Shown one piece after another: positions 5,661 through 11,569 of a DNA stretch of 11,569 bases. A program made the position numbers and the translations under genes. Source of the stretch: CAYLJO01 sp964383905 (lineage in GTDB: Bacteria; Acidobacteriota; Blastocatellia; Pyrinomonadales; Pyrinomonadaceae). The first letter of the stretch is position 1. Each line of letters starts with the position of its first letter. A model generated the notes under the pieces. The model ran no database searches and was not told the DNA's origin. It was given only the letters and a program-made list of their open reading frames with translations. The stretch spans positions 1 to 11,569 of the forward strand of contig CAYLJO010000193.1 in assembly GCA_964383905.1 (NCBI GenBank), read 5' to 3'.

Positions 5661-8600
5661 ATGCTGTTTCACGAAAATGTCTCAGGCTATGCCTGACTCT
5701 CTTGGCCATCGTTTTCGTCTTGTCCGAGCCGATGGTTAGGGACTACTCTGCGCTCGCGCCGTGGTCCCATTTTGCCTCTGCCCAGTCAACCGACGCAGGT
5801 CACATCCCTGAAAACATCCCCCTGCTTACTCTAGGCCAACCGCTCACACGCGAACTTTCGGCAGGCGAGAGATATACCGACCGCATCCTTCTCACAGCCG
5901 GTCAGTATCTTCATCTGATTCTAGAGCCGCGAGGCATGGAGGCTGCTGTCACGGTTTATGAACCGGGCGGGCGAAAGATCCTTCAACTCGATTGCCGCCA
6001 ACAANNNNNNNNNNNNNNNNNNNNNNNNNNNNNNNNNNNNNNNNNNNNNNNNNNNNNNNNNNNNNNNNNNNNNNNNNNNNNNNNNNNNNNNNNNNNNNNN
6101 NNNNCGGTCAGTCGTACAGTAAGAGACCGTCATGGCGAAGGAGAAGCCATGACAGGGATCGCATACGTTCATCTCATTTTGGGTGAGAATAAAAAGGCGC
6201 TCGGACTTTTCAAGCGTGCGCTTGAAATAGATATAACTTTGCGTGACCGGCGGGGGGAGGCTCAGCTAATTAACAACATTGGCGAGGTTCAATACGGTTT
6301 AGGGGATTTGCCGCGCTCTCTTTCTTTCTATCAACAGGCCCTACCAATCTGGCATGAATTAGGTGACCGACGAGGCGAAGCCCTAACGCTCCTGAACTTT
6401 GGATACACCTACTCAGATTTAGGCCAGATGCGGGAGGCTTTCAACTTCTTTAATCAAGCGCTCTCTCTCTGGCAGGCCACCCGCGAACGGCGAGGTGAGG
6501 CCCTCACGCTGACCGCAATCGGGCGGCTCTACTCCCGCATAGGGGAGAGTCAGGCGGCGATGGACTTTTTTGAAAGGTCGATGCAACTTATCCGGCGCAT
6601 CGGTGACCCGATCGAAGAAGCGAGAATCTTTACCGGGATAGCGTATATCTATGACAGACTCGGGGAAGAGCAGGCGGCGGTCGAGTATTACGAGCGTGGG
6701 GCTTCCTTGTACCAAAAGGCCAACTACCTGAGCGGTAGAGCAGAAGCCCTCGGCGCGGCCGGGAGTATTTATAACTCACTCGGAAACCATCTGAAGGCGC
6801 TCAAATATCATCAACAGGCCATTTCGATCTTCAGAGCCATCGGCGACCCCCGGACGGTGAGTTTCGAGCTACGAGAGATAGGGAAGGTCTATGACGCCCT
6901 GGGGGATAAAATAAAGGCGCTCGAAAACTACAAACTTGCGCGCGCGGGTTACCGAGCTGAGAAAATCCTCCGGGGCGAGGCCGATACGTTGAACCTGGTG
7001 GGCCGCATCTATGAAGATGCTGGCCGTGGGCAACAGGCACTCGAATGTTACAATCGTGCGCGCTCGCTCAGCCGTGAAGCGGAGTATCCCTTTGGCGAAG
7101 CCGCGGCGCTCTACAATCTCGCGCGCGTGGACCGCTGGCGCGGCAACCTGACGGGGGCACATACGCAAGTGGAAGCCGCGCTTCAGGTCGTTGAGTCTCT
7201 ACGCATGAAGGTCGTCAGCCAGGATTTGCGCGCCTCCTACTTCGCCTCTGTGCACCAGCTCTACGAGCTTGACATCAACCTGCTCATGGAACTCAACAGG
7301 CAGCATCCGTCAGGCGGCTACGCCACCGCAGCCTTCGAGGTCAGCGAGCGTGCGCGTGCGCGCTCTCTCCTAGAAACTCTGGCCGCGGCCCGCGTCGGCG
7401 TGATGCAAAAGGCCGATCCTGGCTTGCTTGAGCGCGAGCGTTCTTTGCGCAGGGAATTAAGCGAGAAGGCAGAGCGCCGCATGCGCCTGCCGGTCGGCGA
7501 ACAATCAGGCGCCGAAGCTGCGGCCCTCGCCCAAGAGATTGACGAACTCACGGCTCGGTACCGTGAAGTTAATGCTCAGTTGAGGGCGTCGAGCATGGAG
7601 TACACTGCGCTCGCGCAGCCGCAGCCCCTGGGCCTGAAGGCCATCCAGGATCAGGTCCTCGGTGATGACACCCTGCTTCTGGAGTTTTCACTCGGCGAAG
7701 AACGAAGCTATCTCTGGGCCGTGACCAAGACGGCGATCGAAAGCTATCAACTTCCTAGCCGCGCCTCGATTGAAGAGGCGGCCAATCGTGTGAGGAATCT
7801 GTTGATGGCGCCGCAGCAAGTCCAAGGGGAGACATTCGCGGAACGGGAGGTGCGCATTAAAGAGGAAGAAGAATTATACTGGCAGGAGTCGTCCGCTTTA
7901 TCCGAGATGCTGCTCGCGCCGGCGGGTGAATATCTACACGCGAAACGTTTATTGATCGTCGCCGACGGCGCGCTTCAGTATTTACCGTTTAACGCGCTGC
8001 CTCAGCCGGGCAGCGCGGGTGAGCCCGTCCCGTTGGTGTTGGGGCACGAGATCACGTTTCAACCTTCGGCTTCGGCCCTGGCGACGTTGAGGAGGAAGAC
8101 GGCGCGGCGGCAATCGGCGACGAAAACCGTCGCCGTGTTCGCAGACCCGGTCTTTGAAGAGGACGATTCTAGACTGGCACATAAACGCGATGATTCGACC
8201 CTCCTGGCTCAAACACGGATCGATGAAACGGAACTATTACGGGCTTTGCGTGACGTGAACGGCACATGGGGCAGCGGTGCTGGCATCCCTCGCCTGTTTG
8301 CTTCGCGCGAAGAGGCCGAAGCGATCATGGCTCTGGCTCCCGGCACAAGCAACCTGAAGGCCATCGGGTTTGAAGCGAGCAAGGCTGCGGTCCTTAGCGC
8401 CGGGATGAGCCAGTATCGTATAATACATTTTGCCACGCATGGCGTTCTCGACAGCGAGCATCCCGAATTGTCAGGTCTCGTGCTCTCACTATTTGATAAA
8501 GATGGCCGACCTCAGGACGGCTTCTTGCGACTCAACGACATCTATAATTTAAACCTGCCGGCCGACCTGGTCGTGCTGAGCGCCTGCAACACGGGGATCG

Positions 8601-8992
8601 GCAGGGATGTTAAAGGCGAAGGTCTGGTCGGACTGGTCCGCGGCTTCATGTATGCCGGGACGGCGCGCGTCGTAGCCAGTTTATGGAAAGTTGACGATGA
8701 AGCGACGGCAGAATTGATGGGCCATTTTTACCGGCAGATGCTTGAGGAGAAGAAATCCCCCGCCGCGGCACTCAGGGAAGCGCAGGTCGCCATGTGGCAG
8801 CAGAAGCGCTGGCGTCGCGCGCCATATTTCTGGGCGGCTTTCGTGTTGCAGGGTGAATACGAAGGAAGAATTGAAGTCGGCCGGGATCCTCGAGGAGTAG
8901 CGATCGTAACAATTTTAATCGCGTCCGCGCTCATGATTTCACTGTGTGGTCTTTACGCGGTGAGACGATTGGCGCGAAGAAAAAGTCAATGA
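5657..8992 (+). CDS. Exported TPR-CHAT caspase-like protease, membrane-anchored (contains assembly gap)
   Basis: The N-terminus is a Sec signal: basic start, hydrophobic residues 9-22, and a possible cleavage after ASA (40-42); the long gap before ASA also allows an uncleaved anchor. A beta-rich domain follows (about 50-116, LTLGQPLTRELSAGERY onwards) and is cut by 100 N (residues 117-150 unknown). Residues about 156-516 hold nine 40-residue TPR units with the DRRGEA spacing signature. A charged coiled-coil linker (about 590-648) leads to the CHAT domain (about 658-1070) with catalytic H928 in HFATHG and C977 in LSACNTG. Residues 1080-1102 form one membrane helix, followed by a basic tail (RRLARRKSQ). 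This topology places TPR and CHAT outside the cytoplasm. Start GTG 5657 is the earliest possible, since a TAG lies at 5639. Its stop overlaps the sigma start (ATGA). The reading frame across the N run is unproven and the true missing length is unknown. Confidence 0.88.
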   Translation: MNAVSRKCLRLCLTLLAIVFVLSEPMVRDYSALAPWSHFASAQSTDAGHIPENIPLLTLGQPLTRELSAGERYTDRILLTAGQYLHLILEPRGMEAAVTVYEPGGRKILQLDCRQQXXXXXXXXXXXXXXXXXXXXXXXXXXXXXXXXXXVSRTVRDRHGEGEAMTGIAYVHLILGENKKALGLFKRALEIDITLRDRRGEAQLINNIGEVQYGLGDLPRSLSFYQQALPIWHELGDRRGEALTLLNFGYTYSDLGQMREAFNFFNQALSLWQATRERRGEALTLTAIGRLYSRIGESQAAMDFFERSMQLIRRIGDPIEEARIFTGIAYIYDRLGEEQAAVEYYERGASLYQKANYLSGRAEALGAAGSIYNSLGNHLKALKYHQQAISIFRAIGDPRTVSFELREIGKVYDALGDKIKALENYKLARAGYRAEKILRGEADTLNLVGRIYEDAGRGQQALECYNRARSLSREAEYPFGEAAALYNLARVDRWRGNLTGAHTQVEAALQVVESLRMKVVSQDLRASYFASVHQLYELDINLLMELNRQHPSGGYATAAFEVSERARARSLLETLAAARVGVMQKADPGLLERERSLRRELSEKAERRMRLPVGEQSGAEAAALAQEIDELTARYREVNAQLRASSMEYTALAQPQPLGLKAIQDQVLGDDTLLLEFSLGEERSYLWAVTKTAIESYQLPSRASIEEAANRVRNLLMAPQQVQGETFAEREVRIKEEEELYWQESSALSEMLLAPAGEYLHAKRLLIVADGALQYLPFNALPQPGSAGEPVPLVLGHEITFQPSASALATLRRKTARRQSATKTVAVFADPVFEEDDSRLAHKRDDSTLLAQTRIDETELLRALRDVNGTWGSGAGIPRLFASREEAEAIMALAPGTSNLKAIGFEASKAAVLSAGMSQYRIIHFATHGVLDSEHPELSGLVLSLFDKDGRPQDGFLRLNDIYNLNLPADLVVLSACNTGIGRDVKGEGLVGLVRGFMYAGTARVVASLWKVDDEATAELMGHFYRQMLEEKKSPAAALREAQVAMWQQKRWRRAPYFWAAFVLQGEYEGRIEVGRDPRGVAIVTILIASALMISLCGLYAVRRLARRKSQ
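6005..6104. other. Assembly gap of 100 N
   Basis: Exactly 100 undetermined bases, the conventional placeholder for a scaffold join of unknown length. It removes the end of the beta-rich domain and the entry to the TPR array of the CHAT gene. Both sides are clearly parts of one such protein, but continuity and frame are assumed. Confidence 0.98.
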
Positions 8993-9570
8993 GCACTGAT
9001 TCAAAGGCGAGGGGGGCGGCCCATGGTAAATGGGTTCTGACTCAAGAGGCTTTTGAGAGGCTGCTCGCCTGGCTCGACGCAGACCGCGAGCGCGCCGGGG
9101 AGAAATATGAAGAGGTACGCCGTAGGCTCATCAAAATTTTCACCTGCCGTGGCTGTCATGAGGCTGAAGACCTTGCGGATGAAGCTATCAATCGCGTCGC
9201 CAGAAGGGTGGAAGAGATTGCCGCGACGTACAGCGGTGACCCGACACTCTATTTTTATGGCGTGGCGCGCAAAGTCCACTTGGAACAGCTAAGGAGAAAG
9301 CCTGCGTCGCCGCCGCAACCTGCGAAGCAGCCGGGCGAAACCGAGCGAGACTATGCGTGTCTGGAGAGGTGTATTCAGCAGCTAACAGATGATAACCGCG
9401 AACTAATTTTGCAGTACTATCAAGAAGAGAAGGGAGCTAAGATAGGTCTCCGCAAGCGGCTAGCAGAGCAGCTCGGCATCGCTCTCAATGCCCTCAGGAT
9501 ACGCGCCTACCGCGTCCGCGCCGTCCTCGAAAAATGCATGCAGGACTGTCTCGAGCAGCAGGGGGGGTGA
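8989..9570 (+). CDS. ECF-like sigma-70 family RNA polymerase sigma factor, 193 aa
   Basis: Residues about 36-105 form a sigma region 2: the core-binding helix AEDLADEAINRVARR (59-73) and LYFYGVARKVHLEQLRR (87-103), which matches the region 2.3-2.4 pattern of ECF factors. Residues about 121-190 form region 4, with LTDDNRELILQYY (132-144) and a helix-turn-helix around RLAEQLGIALNALRIRAYRVR (157-177). There is no region 3 and no long C-terminal extension. I chose ATG 8989, which overlaps the CHAT stop as ATGA, over an upstream in-frame ATG at 8944 that lies inside the CHAT membrane helix. The overlap implies translational coupling with CHAT. The protein would direct transcription of an unknown regulon and is followed by its likely membrane-bound inhibitor. 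The gene ends in a run of seven G. Confidence 0.88.
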   Translation: MSTDSKARGAAHGKWVLTQEAFERLLAWLDADRERAGEKYEEVRRRLIKIFTCRGCHEAEDLADEAINRVARRVEEIAATYSGDPTLYFYGVARKVHLEQLRRKPASPPQPAKQPGETERDYACLERCIQQLTDDNRELILQYYQEEKGAKIGLRKRLAEQLGIALNALRIRAYRVRAVLEKCMQDCLEQQGG

Positions 9571-9571
9571 A

Positions 9572-9634
9572 ATGAATGTGGCAGAATCAGCATTCCATCT
9601 AGGGGCGCTCGCCCGAGAAGTAAGCACTGGATGA
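9572..9634 (+). CDS. Tiny bridging frame between sigma and anti-sigma genes (20 codons, doubtful)
   Basis: An ATG one base after the sigma stop opens 20 codons ending in TGA (9632-9634), which overlaps the ATG at 9631 as ATGA. The seven-G run (9561-9567) lies 4 bases before this ATG and could act as its ribosome site. It could be a coupling peptide, or the true C-terminus of the sigma factor if the G run is one base too long or is frameshifted. Confidence 0.3.
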   Translation: MNVAESAFHLGALAREVSTG

Positions 9635-10455
9635 AATCACACGCCGAAGATATAAATGCCATCCGGCAGTACCTGCTTGGTCTACTGCCGTTGGCAGAAC
9701 AGGAGCCGCTCGAAGTAAGGTTCTTAACGGACGACGCCCTTTACGAAGAACTACTGATTGCCGAAGACGAATTGATTGATCAATATCTGGCGGGCAACTT
9801 AGCGGGGGCCGAGCGGGAGAGTTTTGAAAACCACTTCCTGGTCACACCCGAACGGCGGCAGAAAGTGCGGTTTTCCCGCGCTTTGAGAAGGTACATCGAG
9901 GCCGGGGGCGAGAGACCGACTCAAGACGCGGCTGAATCACCTGGTGAGTCAGGCGGAGTCGCTCGACCCGTCTTACGGAATTTAGCCTTCCTTTCCTCGC
10001 TGCGCTCGCGAAACCCTGTTCTTGCATTTTCTTTGGCGGCCGCTGCCCTGTTGTTGGTGTTCAGCGTCTCGTGGACGGTCTTCAGGGATTTGCGGCTCCA
10101 GCGAGAGCCGCGCCAAGTCCTCACGGTATTACTCACCCCGGGCCTCACCCGGGAGGGTGGTGAGATAACGAAGATAGCCATCCCTCCTGGAACAGACGTA
10201 GTACAATTCCGGCTCAGGCTCCCAACCGACGAACAACAGAGTTATCGGGCCGTATTACTAACCGCTGAGGGCTCAGCGGTTCTGACGAGCGAGACCCTCA
10301 AGCCTGAAGCGGCGGACAATAGTAAGGTTGTAGTGATAAGCGTCCCCCCTCAGTTGATGCGGCCCGGGGACTATCAACTAAAGCTCAGTGGGATCAGCAT
10401 CGGTGGCGATTCGGAAAGTGTCGACAGATACCCATTCAGGGTTGTGAGCCGCTAG
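9631..10455 (+). CDS. Single-pass membrane anti-sigma-like protein, 274 aa
   Basis: Residues 1-90 are helical and acidic, with a pattern (IRQYLLGLLP...EELLIAEDELIDQYLAGNL...FENHFLVTPERRQKVRFSRALRRY) that I recall from Acidobacteria proteins lying after ECF sigma genes. They contain no Cys and no HxxxCxxC, so this is not a zinc-type anti-sigma. A flexible linker (about 91-113) leads to one membrane helix (about 130-151). Residues 160-274 are predicted beta strands ending in a PGDYQLKLSGI motif, resembling an Ig-like outer domain. The N-terminus in the cytoplasm would bind the sigma factor and the C-terminus would sense outside. No in-frame earlier start exists (TGA at 9568-9570). The ribosome site is weak (GAGAAG, 10 bases upstream), so translation may depend on coupling. 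The role rests on position and architecture, not on a named domain. Confidence 0.75.
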   Translation: MKSHAEDINAIRQYLLGLLPLAEQEPLEVRFLTDDALYEELLIAEDELIDQYLAGNLAGAERESFENHFLVTPERRQKVRFSRALRRYIEAGGERPTQDAAESPGESGGVARPVLRNLAFLSSLRSRNPVLAFSLAAAALLLVFSVSWTVFRDLRLQREPRQVLTVLLTPGLTREGGEITKIAIPPGTDVVQFRLRLPTDEQQSYRAVLLTAEGSAVLTSETLKPEAADNSKVVVISVPPQLMRPGDYQLKLSGISIGGDSESVDRYPFRVVSR

Positions 10456-10810
10456 CCCTGAAACCCTAAAACCTGAACGCAAAACCCGTCTTGAAAAGGC
10501 TTTATGGCCATCGTACGTCAGGGCGGACAAATCACTGCCGGATTCTGCGATGGAGTGCTTGGTAGGTGACTGGAGCAAGAGCCGCACCGCTCGTCCGTTA
10601 CTAACTAGCAAACAAGGGCCTTATCCTCGTTTGCCTGTCATTTATTAGCTATGGAGTCCTTGACCTTGCCTCGACTGTCGAGGGTCAGATGATTCATACC
10701 ACAACACTAATCTCCTACCTCGTATCAATGTATTAGCTTCCAGTAGGGAGGTTGCAGGGCCCAGGTCCCACAAAGTTAGTCTTCCGCTATTTGGGAGAAG
10801 GAGGATCTTC
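10456..10810. other. Non-coding stretch after the anti-sigma gene
   Basis: I see no credible gene here. An imperfect hairpin at 10609-10633 (CAAAC-A-AGG against CCT-C-GTTTG, 7-base loop) could be the operon end, but no T-run follows it. The stretch ends in the strong ribosome site described next. Confidence 0.5.
10798..10805 (+). promoter_or_regulatory. Excellent ribosome binding site for a 27-codon frame
   Basis: AAGGAGGA, 5 bases before the ATG at 10811. It is among the best Shine-Dalgarno matches in the window, yet it serves only a very short frame. Confidence 0.6.
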
Positions 10811-10894
10811 ATGCCTGACCAAACTGTCACATTGAATAGGGAAGCGCCCAGCTTCTTGCTTGCGGGTTTCAGCCTCTCGGTTGATGCCGTCTGA
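10811..10894 (+). CDS. 27-codon frame with strong ribosome site: leader peptide or gene fragment
   Basis: The frame starts MPDQTVTLNREAP and ends at TGA (10892-10894). It has no recognisable domain. It may be a real small protein, a leader peptide for the downstream gene (a terminator-like hairpin follows at 10917-10942), or the surviving start of a longer protein that has decayed. The downstream DUF1906 frame is in a different phase, so the two are not simply one gene split by a stop codon. Confidence 0.4.
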   Translation: MPDQTVTLNREAPSFLLAGFSLSVDAV

Positions 10895-10916
10895 CATGTC
10901 GTAACTGTAAGTCACT

Positions 10917-10942
10917 GTCTGAAAGGTCGAATTCAGACTTTT
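10917..10942 (+). terminator. Terminator-like hairpin before the DUF1906 gene
   Basis: GTCTGAA (10917-10923) pairs with TTCAGAC (10932-10938) over 7 bases with an 8-base loop, followed by TTTT (10939-10942). The stem is short and only moderately G+C, so it would be a weak intrinsic terminator or an attenuator. Confidence 0.4.
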
Positions 10943-10955
10943 ACAATTAAAAGAG

Positions 10956-10991
10956 AATGGAACAATGTCCAATGGAACAAGGTCCAATGGA
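10956..10991 (+). repeat. 15-base tandem repeat at the start of the DUF1906 frame
   Basis: AATGGAACAATGTCC (10956-10970), AATGGAACAAGGTCC (10971-10985) and a partial third copy AATGGA (10986-10991). The single T/G difference makes an ATG in the first copy only. The chosen start codon (10965) is therefore inside the repeat. Confidence 0.85.
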
Positions 10992-11456
10992 TTTGATGCC
11001 AATGTGGACCTAACCAAATCCGCTCCATGTCTCAAGTCAGCTTACTTCTCTCATACTAGAGGCGTGTTTGACGGAACTTCAGCTTACCATTTCGCCCAGC
11101 ATGATATCGGACAACCGGCGGGCACGCCGATCTATTTCGCTGTTGACTTCGACGCTTCTCAGAAAGATGTGACGGGGGTAATCACCGCATACTTCCAGGG
11201 CATCGTTGATGCTTTTAACACCATCAGCCTGCACCAACCCATTTACCCTATTGGCGTTTATGGGTCAGGGTTGATTTGCTCATCGCTCTTGAATGCAGGG
11301 GCAGTTCAATTCACATGGCTGGCCCAGTCAATGGGGTTTCGCGGCAGCAAGGCATTCAAGAATTTCAATATCAAGCAGCTGTTACAGAAGCGCGAGTGTA
11401 AAACGATTCAAGGCGGCGTCGCTGGTGATCCAGACACAAGTCCAGGGAACGAGTGA
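10965..11456 (+). CDS. Shortened DUF1906 (Rv2525c-like glycoside-hydrolase-like) protein, possibly degenerate
   Basis: The N-terminal strand SNGFDANVDLT (residues 7-17) fits the DUF1906 opening. So do GQPAGTPIYFAVDFDAS, YFQGIVDAF, YPIGVYGSGLICSSLL, FTWLAQSMGF, NFNIKQLL and the closing DPDTSPGNE. The order is that of the TIM-barrel family thought to act on cell-wall or other glycans. CLKSAYFSHTRG joins the first helix directly to the segment that normally follows strand 3. Roughly 40-50 residues that usually carry the RYY-like strand, the next helix and strand 3 are missing, with probable loss of an active-site acid. At 163 residues it is shorter than the usual domain of about 200 or more. It has no signal peptide and only a weak ribosome site. 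Either it is a decayed copy, or the assembly lost a segment. Nothing links it to the upstream operon. Confidence 0.65.
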   Translation: MSNGTRSNGFDANVDLTKSAPCLKSAYFSHTRGVFDGTSAYHFAQHDIGQPAGTPIYFAVDFDASQKDVTGVITAYFQGIVDAFNTISLHQPIYPIGVYGSGLICSSLLNAGAVQFTWLAQSMGFRGSKAFKNFNIKQLLQKRECKTIQGGVAGDPDTSPGNE

Positions 11457-11569
11457 TCGTTTGTTGTTTAGGGGTCGTAATAACTGACAGGATAGTGTAG
11501 TGGAAGTGATAAACCGCAGCAATTCTCGGTTTAGAGCATCAACAGAGTTGAATGTCATATAGCTCAGCT
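11457..11569. other. Right-end non-coding tail
   Basis: Stops occur in all plus frames soon after the DUF1906 stop, and I see no repeat, RNA gene or terminator with a T-run. The next gene must start beyond the window. Confidence 0.4.

Noticed and set aside
10787..11035. Minus-strand frame of 82 codons, and a similar one at 10645-10830
   Set aside because: No domain, no good ribosome site, and the first overlaps the plus-strand ribosome site and the start of the DUF1906 gene.
11380..11558. Minus-strand frame of about 58 codons entering the DUF1906 3' end
   Set aside because: It is antisense to the conserved DPDTSPGNE region, has no domain and no credible ribosome site.

Overview
The window looks like an accessory locus of a soil-type Acidobacteria, most likely class Blastocatellia. 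I infer this from recall of three protein styles: a secreted TPR-CHAT protein with a beta-rich domain before the repeats, an ECF-like sigma factor of the kind that sits beside such proteins, and a zinc-free membrane anti-sigma-like protein with a C-terminal beta domain. A run of exactly 100 N inside the TPR-CHAT gene marks a scaffold join, so this is a draft assembly or a metagenome bin. Taxonomy is a judgement and was not computed.

Layout. Bases 1-2877 (minus strand) hold a two-gene operon: a cytosolic M4-like (gluzincin) metallopeptidase followed after 2 bases by a metallo-beta-lactamase-fold hydrolase that runs off the left edge. Bases 2878-3948 are a gene-free, visibly more AT-rich spacer of about 1.07 kb between two divergent transcription units. 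It contains a striking GNRA-capped long hairpin (3207-3250) and several weaker nested inverted repeats. Bases 3949-10455 (plus strand) hold a four-gene series: a clostripain-family (C11) cysteine protease, an exported TPR-CHAT protease, an ECF-like sigma factor and a single-pass membrane anti-sigma-like protein. CHAT and sigma overlap by ATGA. The other two gaps are bridged by tiny frames whose stops overlap the next start (GTGA and ATGA). Bases 10456-11569 hold mostly non-coding DNA, a 27-codon frame with an excellent Shine-Dalgarno, a terminator-like hairpin, and a shortened DUF1906 (Rv2525c-like glycoside-hydrolase-like) gene that seems to lack an internal segment.

How the parts may work together (inference). 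Two caspase-clan proteases, C11 in the cytosol and CHAT predicted on the outer face of the inner membrane, sit with a sigma/anti-sigma pair. Another protease and a metallohydrolase are transcribed divergently. The simplest model is a proteolytic signalling switch: a TPR-sensed signal activates the exported CHAT protease, which clips the outer domain of the membrane anti-sigma protein and frees the sigma factor. This would parallel the known CHAT/Csx30/sigma logic of type III-E CRISPR systems, but with the protease facing outwards and no CRISPR parts. No phage-defence, toxin or CRISPR component was directly recognised, so the role (stress response, defence or programmed death) is open.
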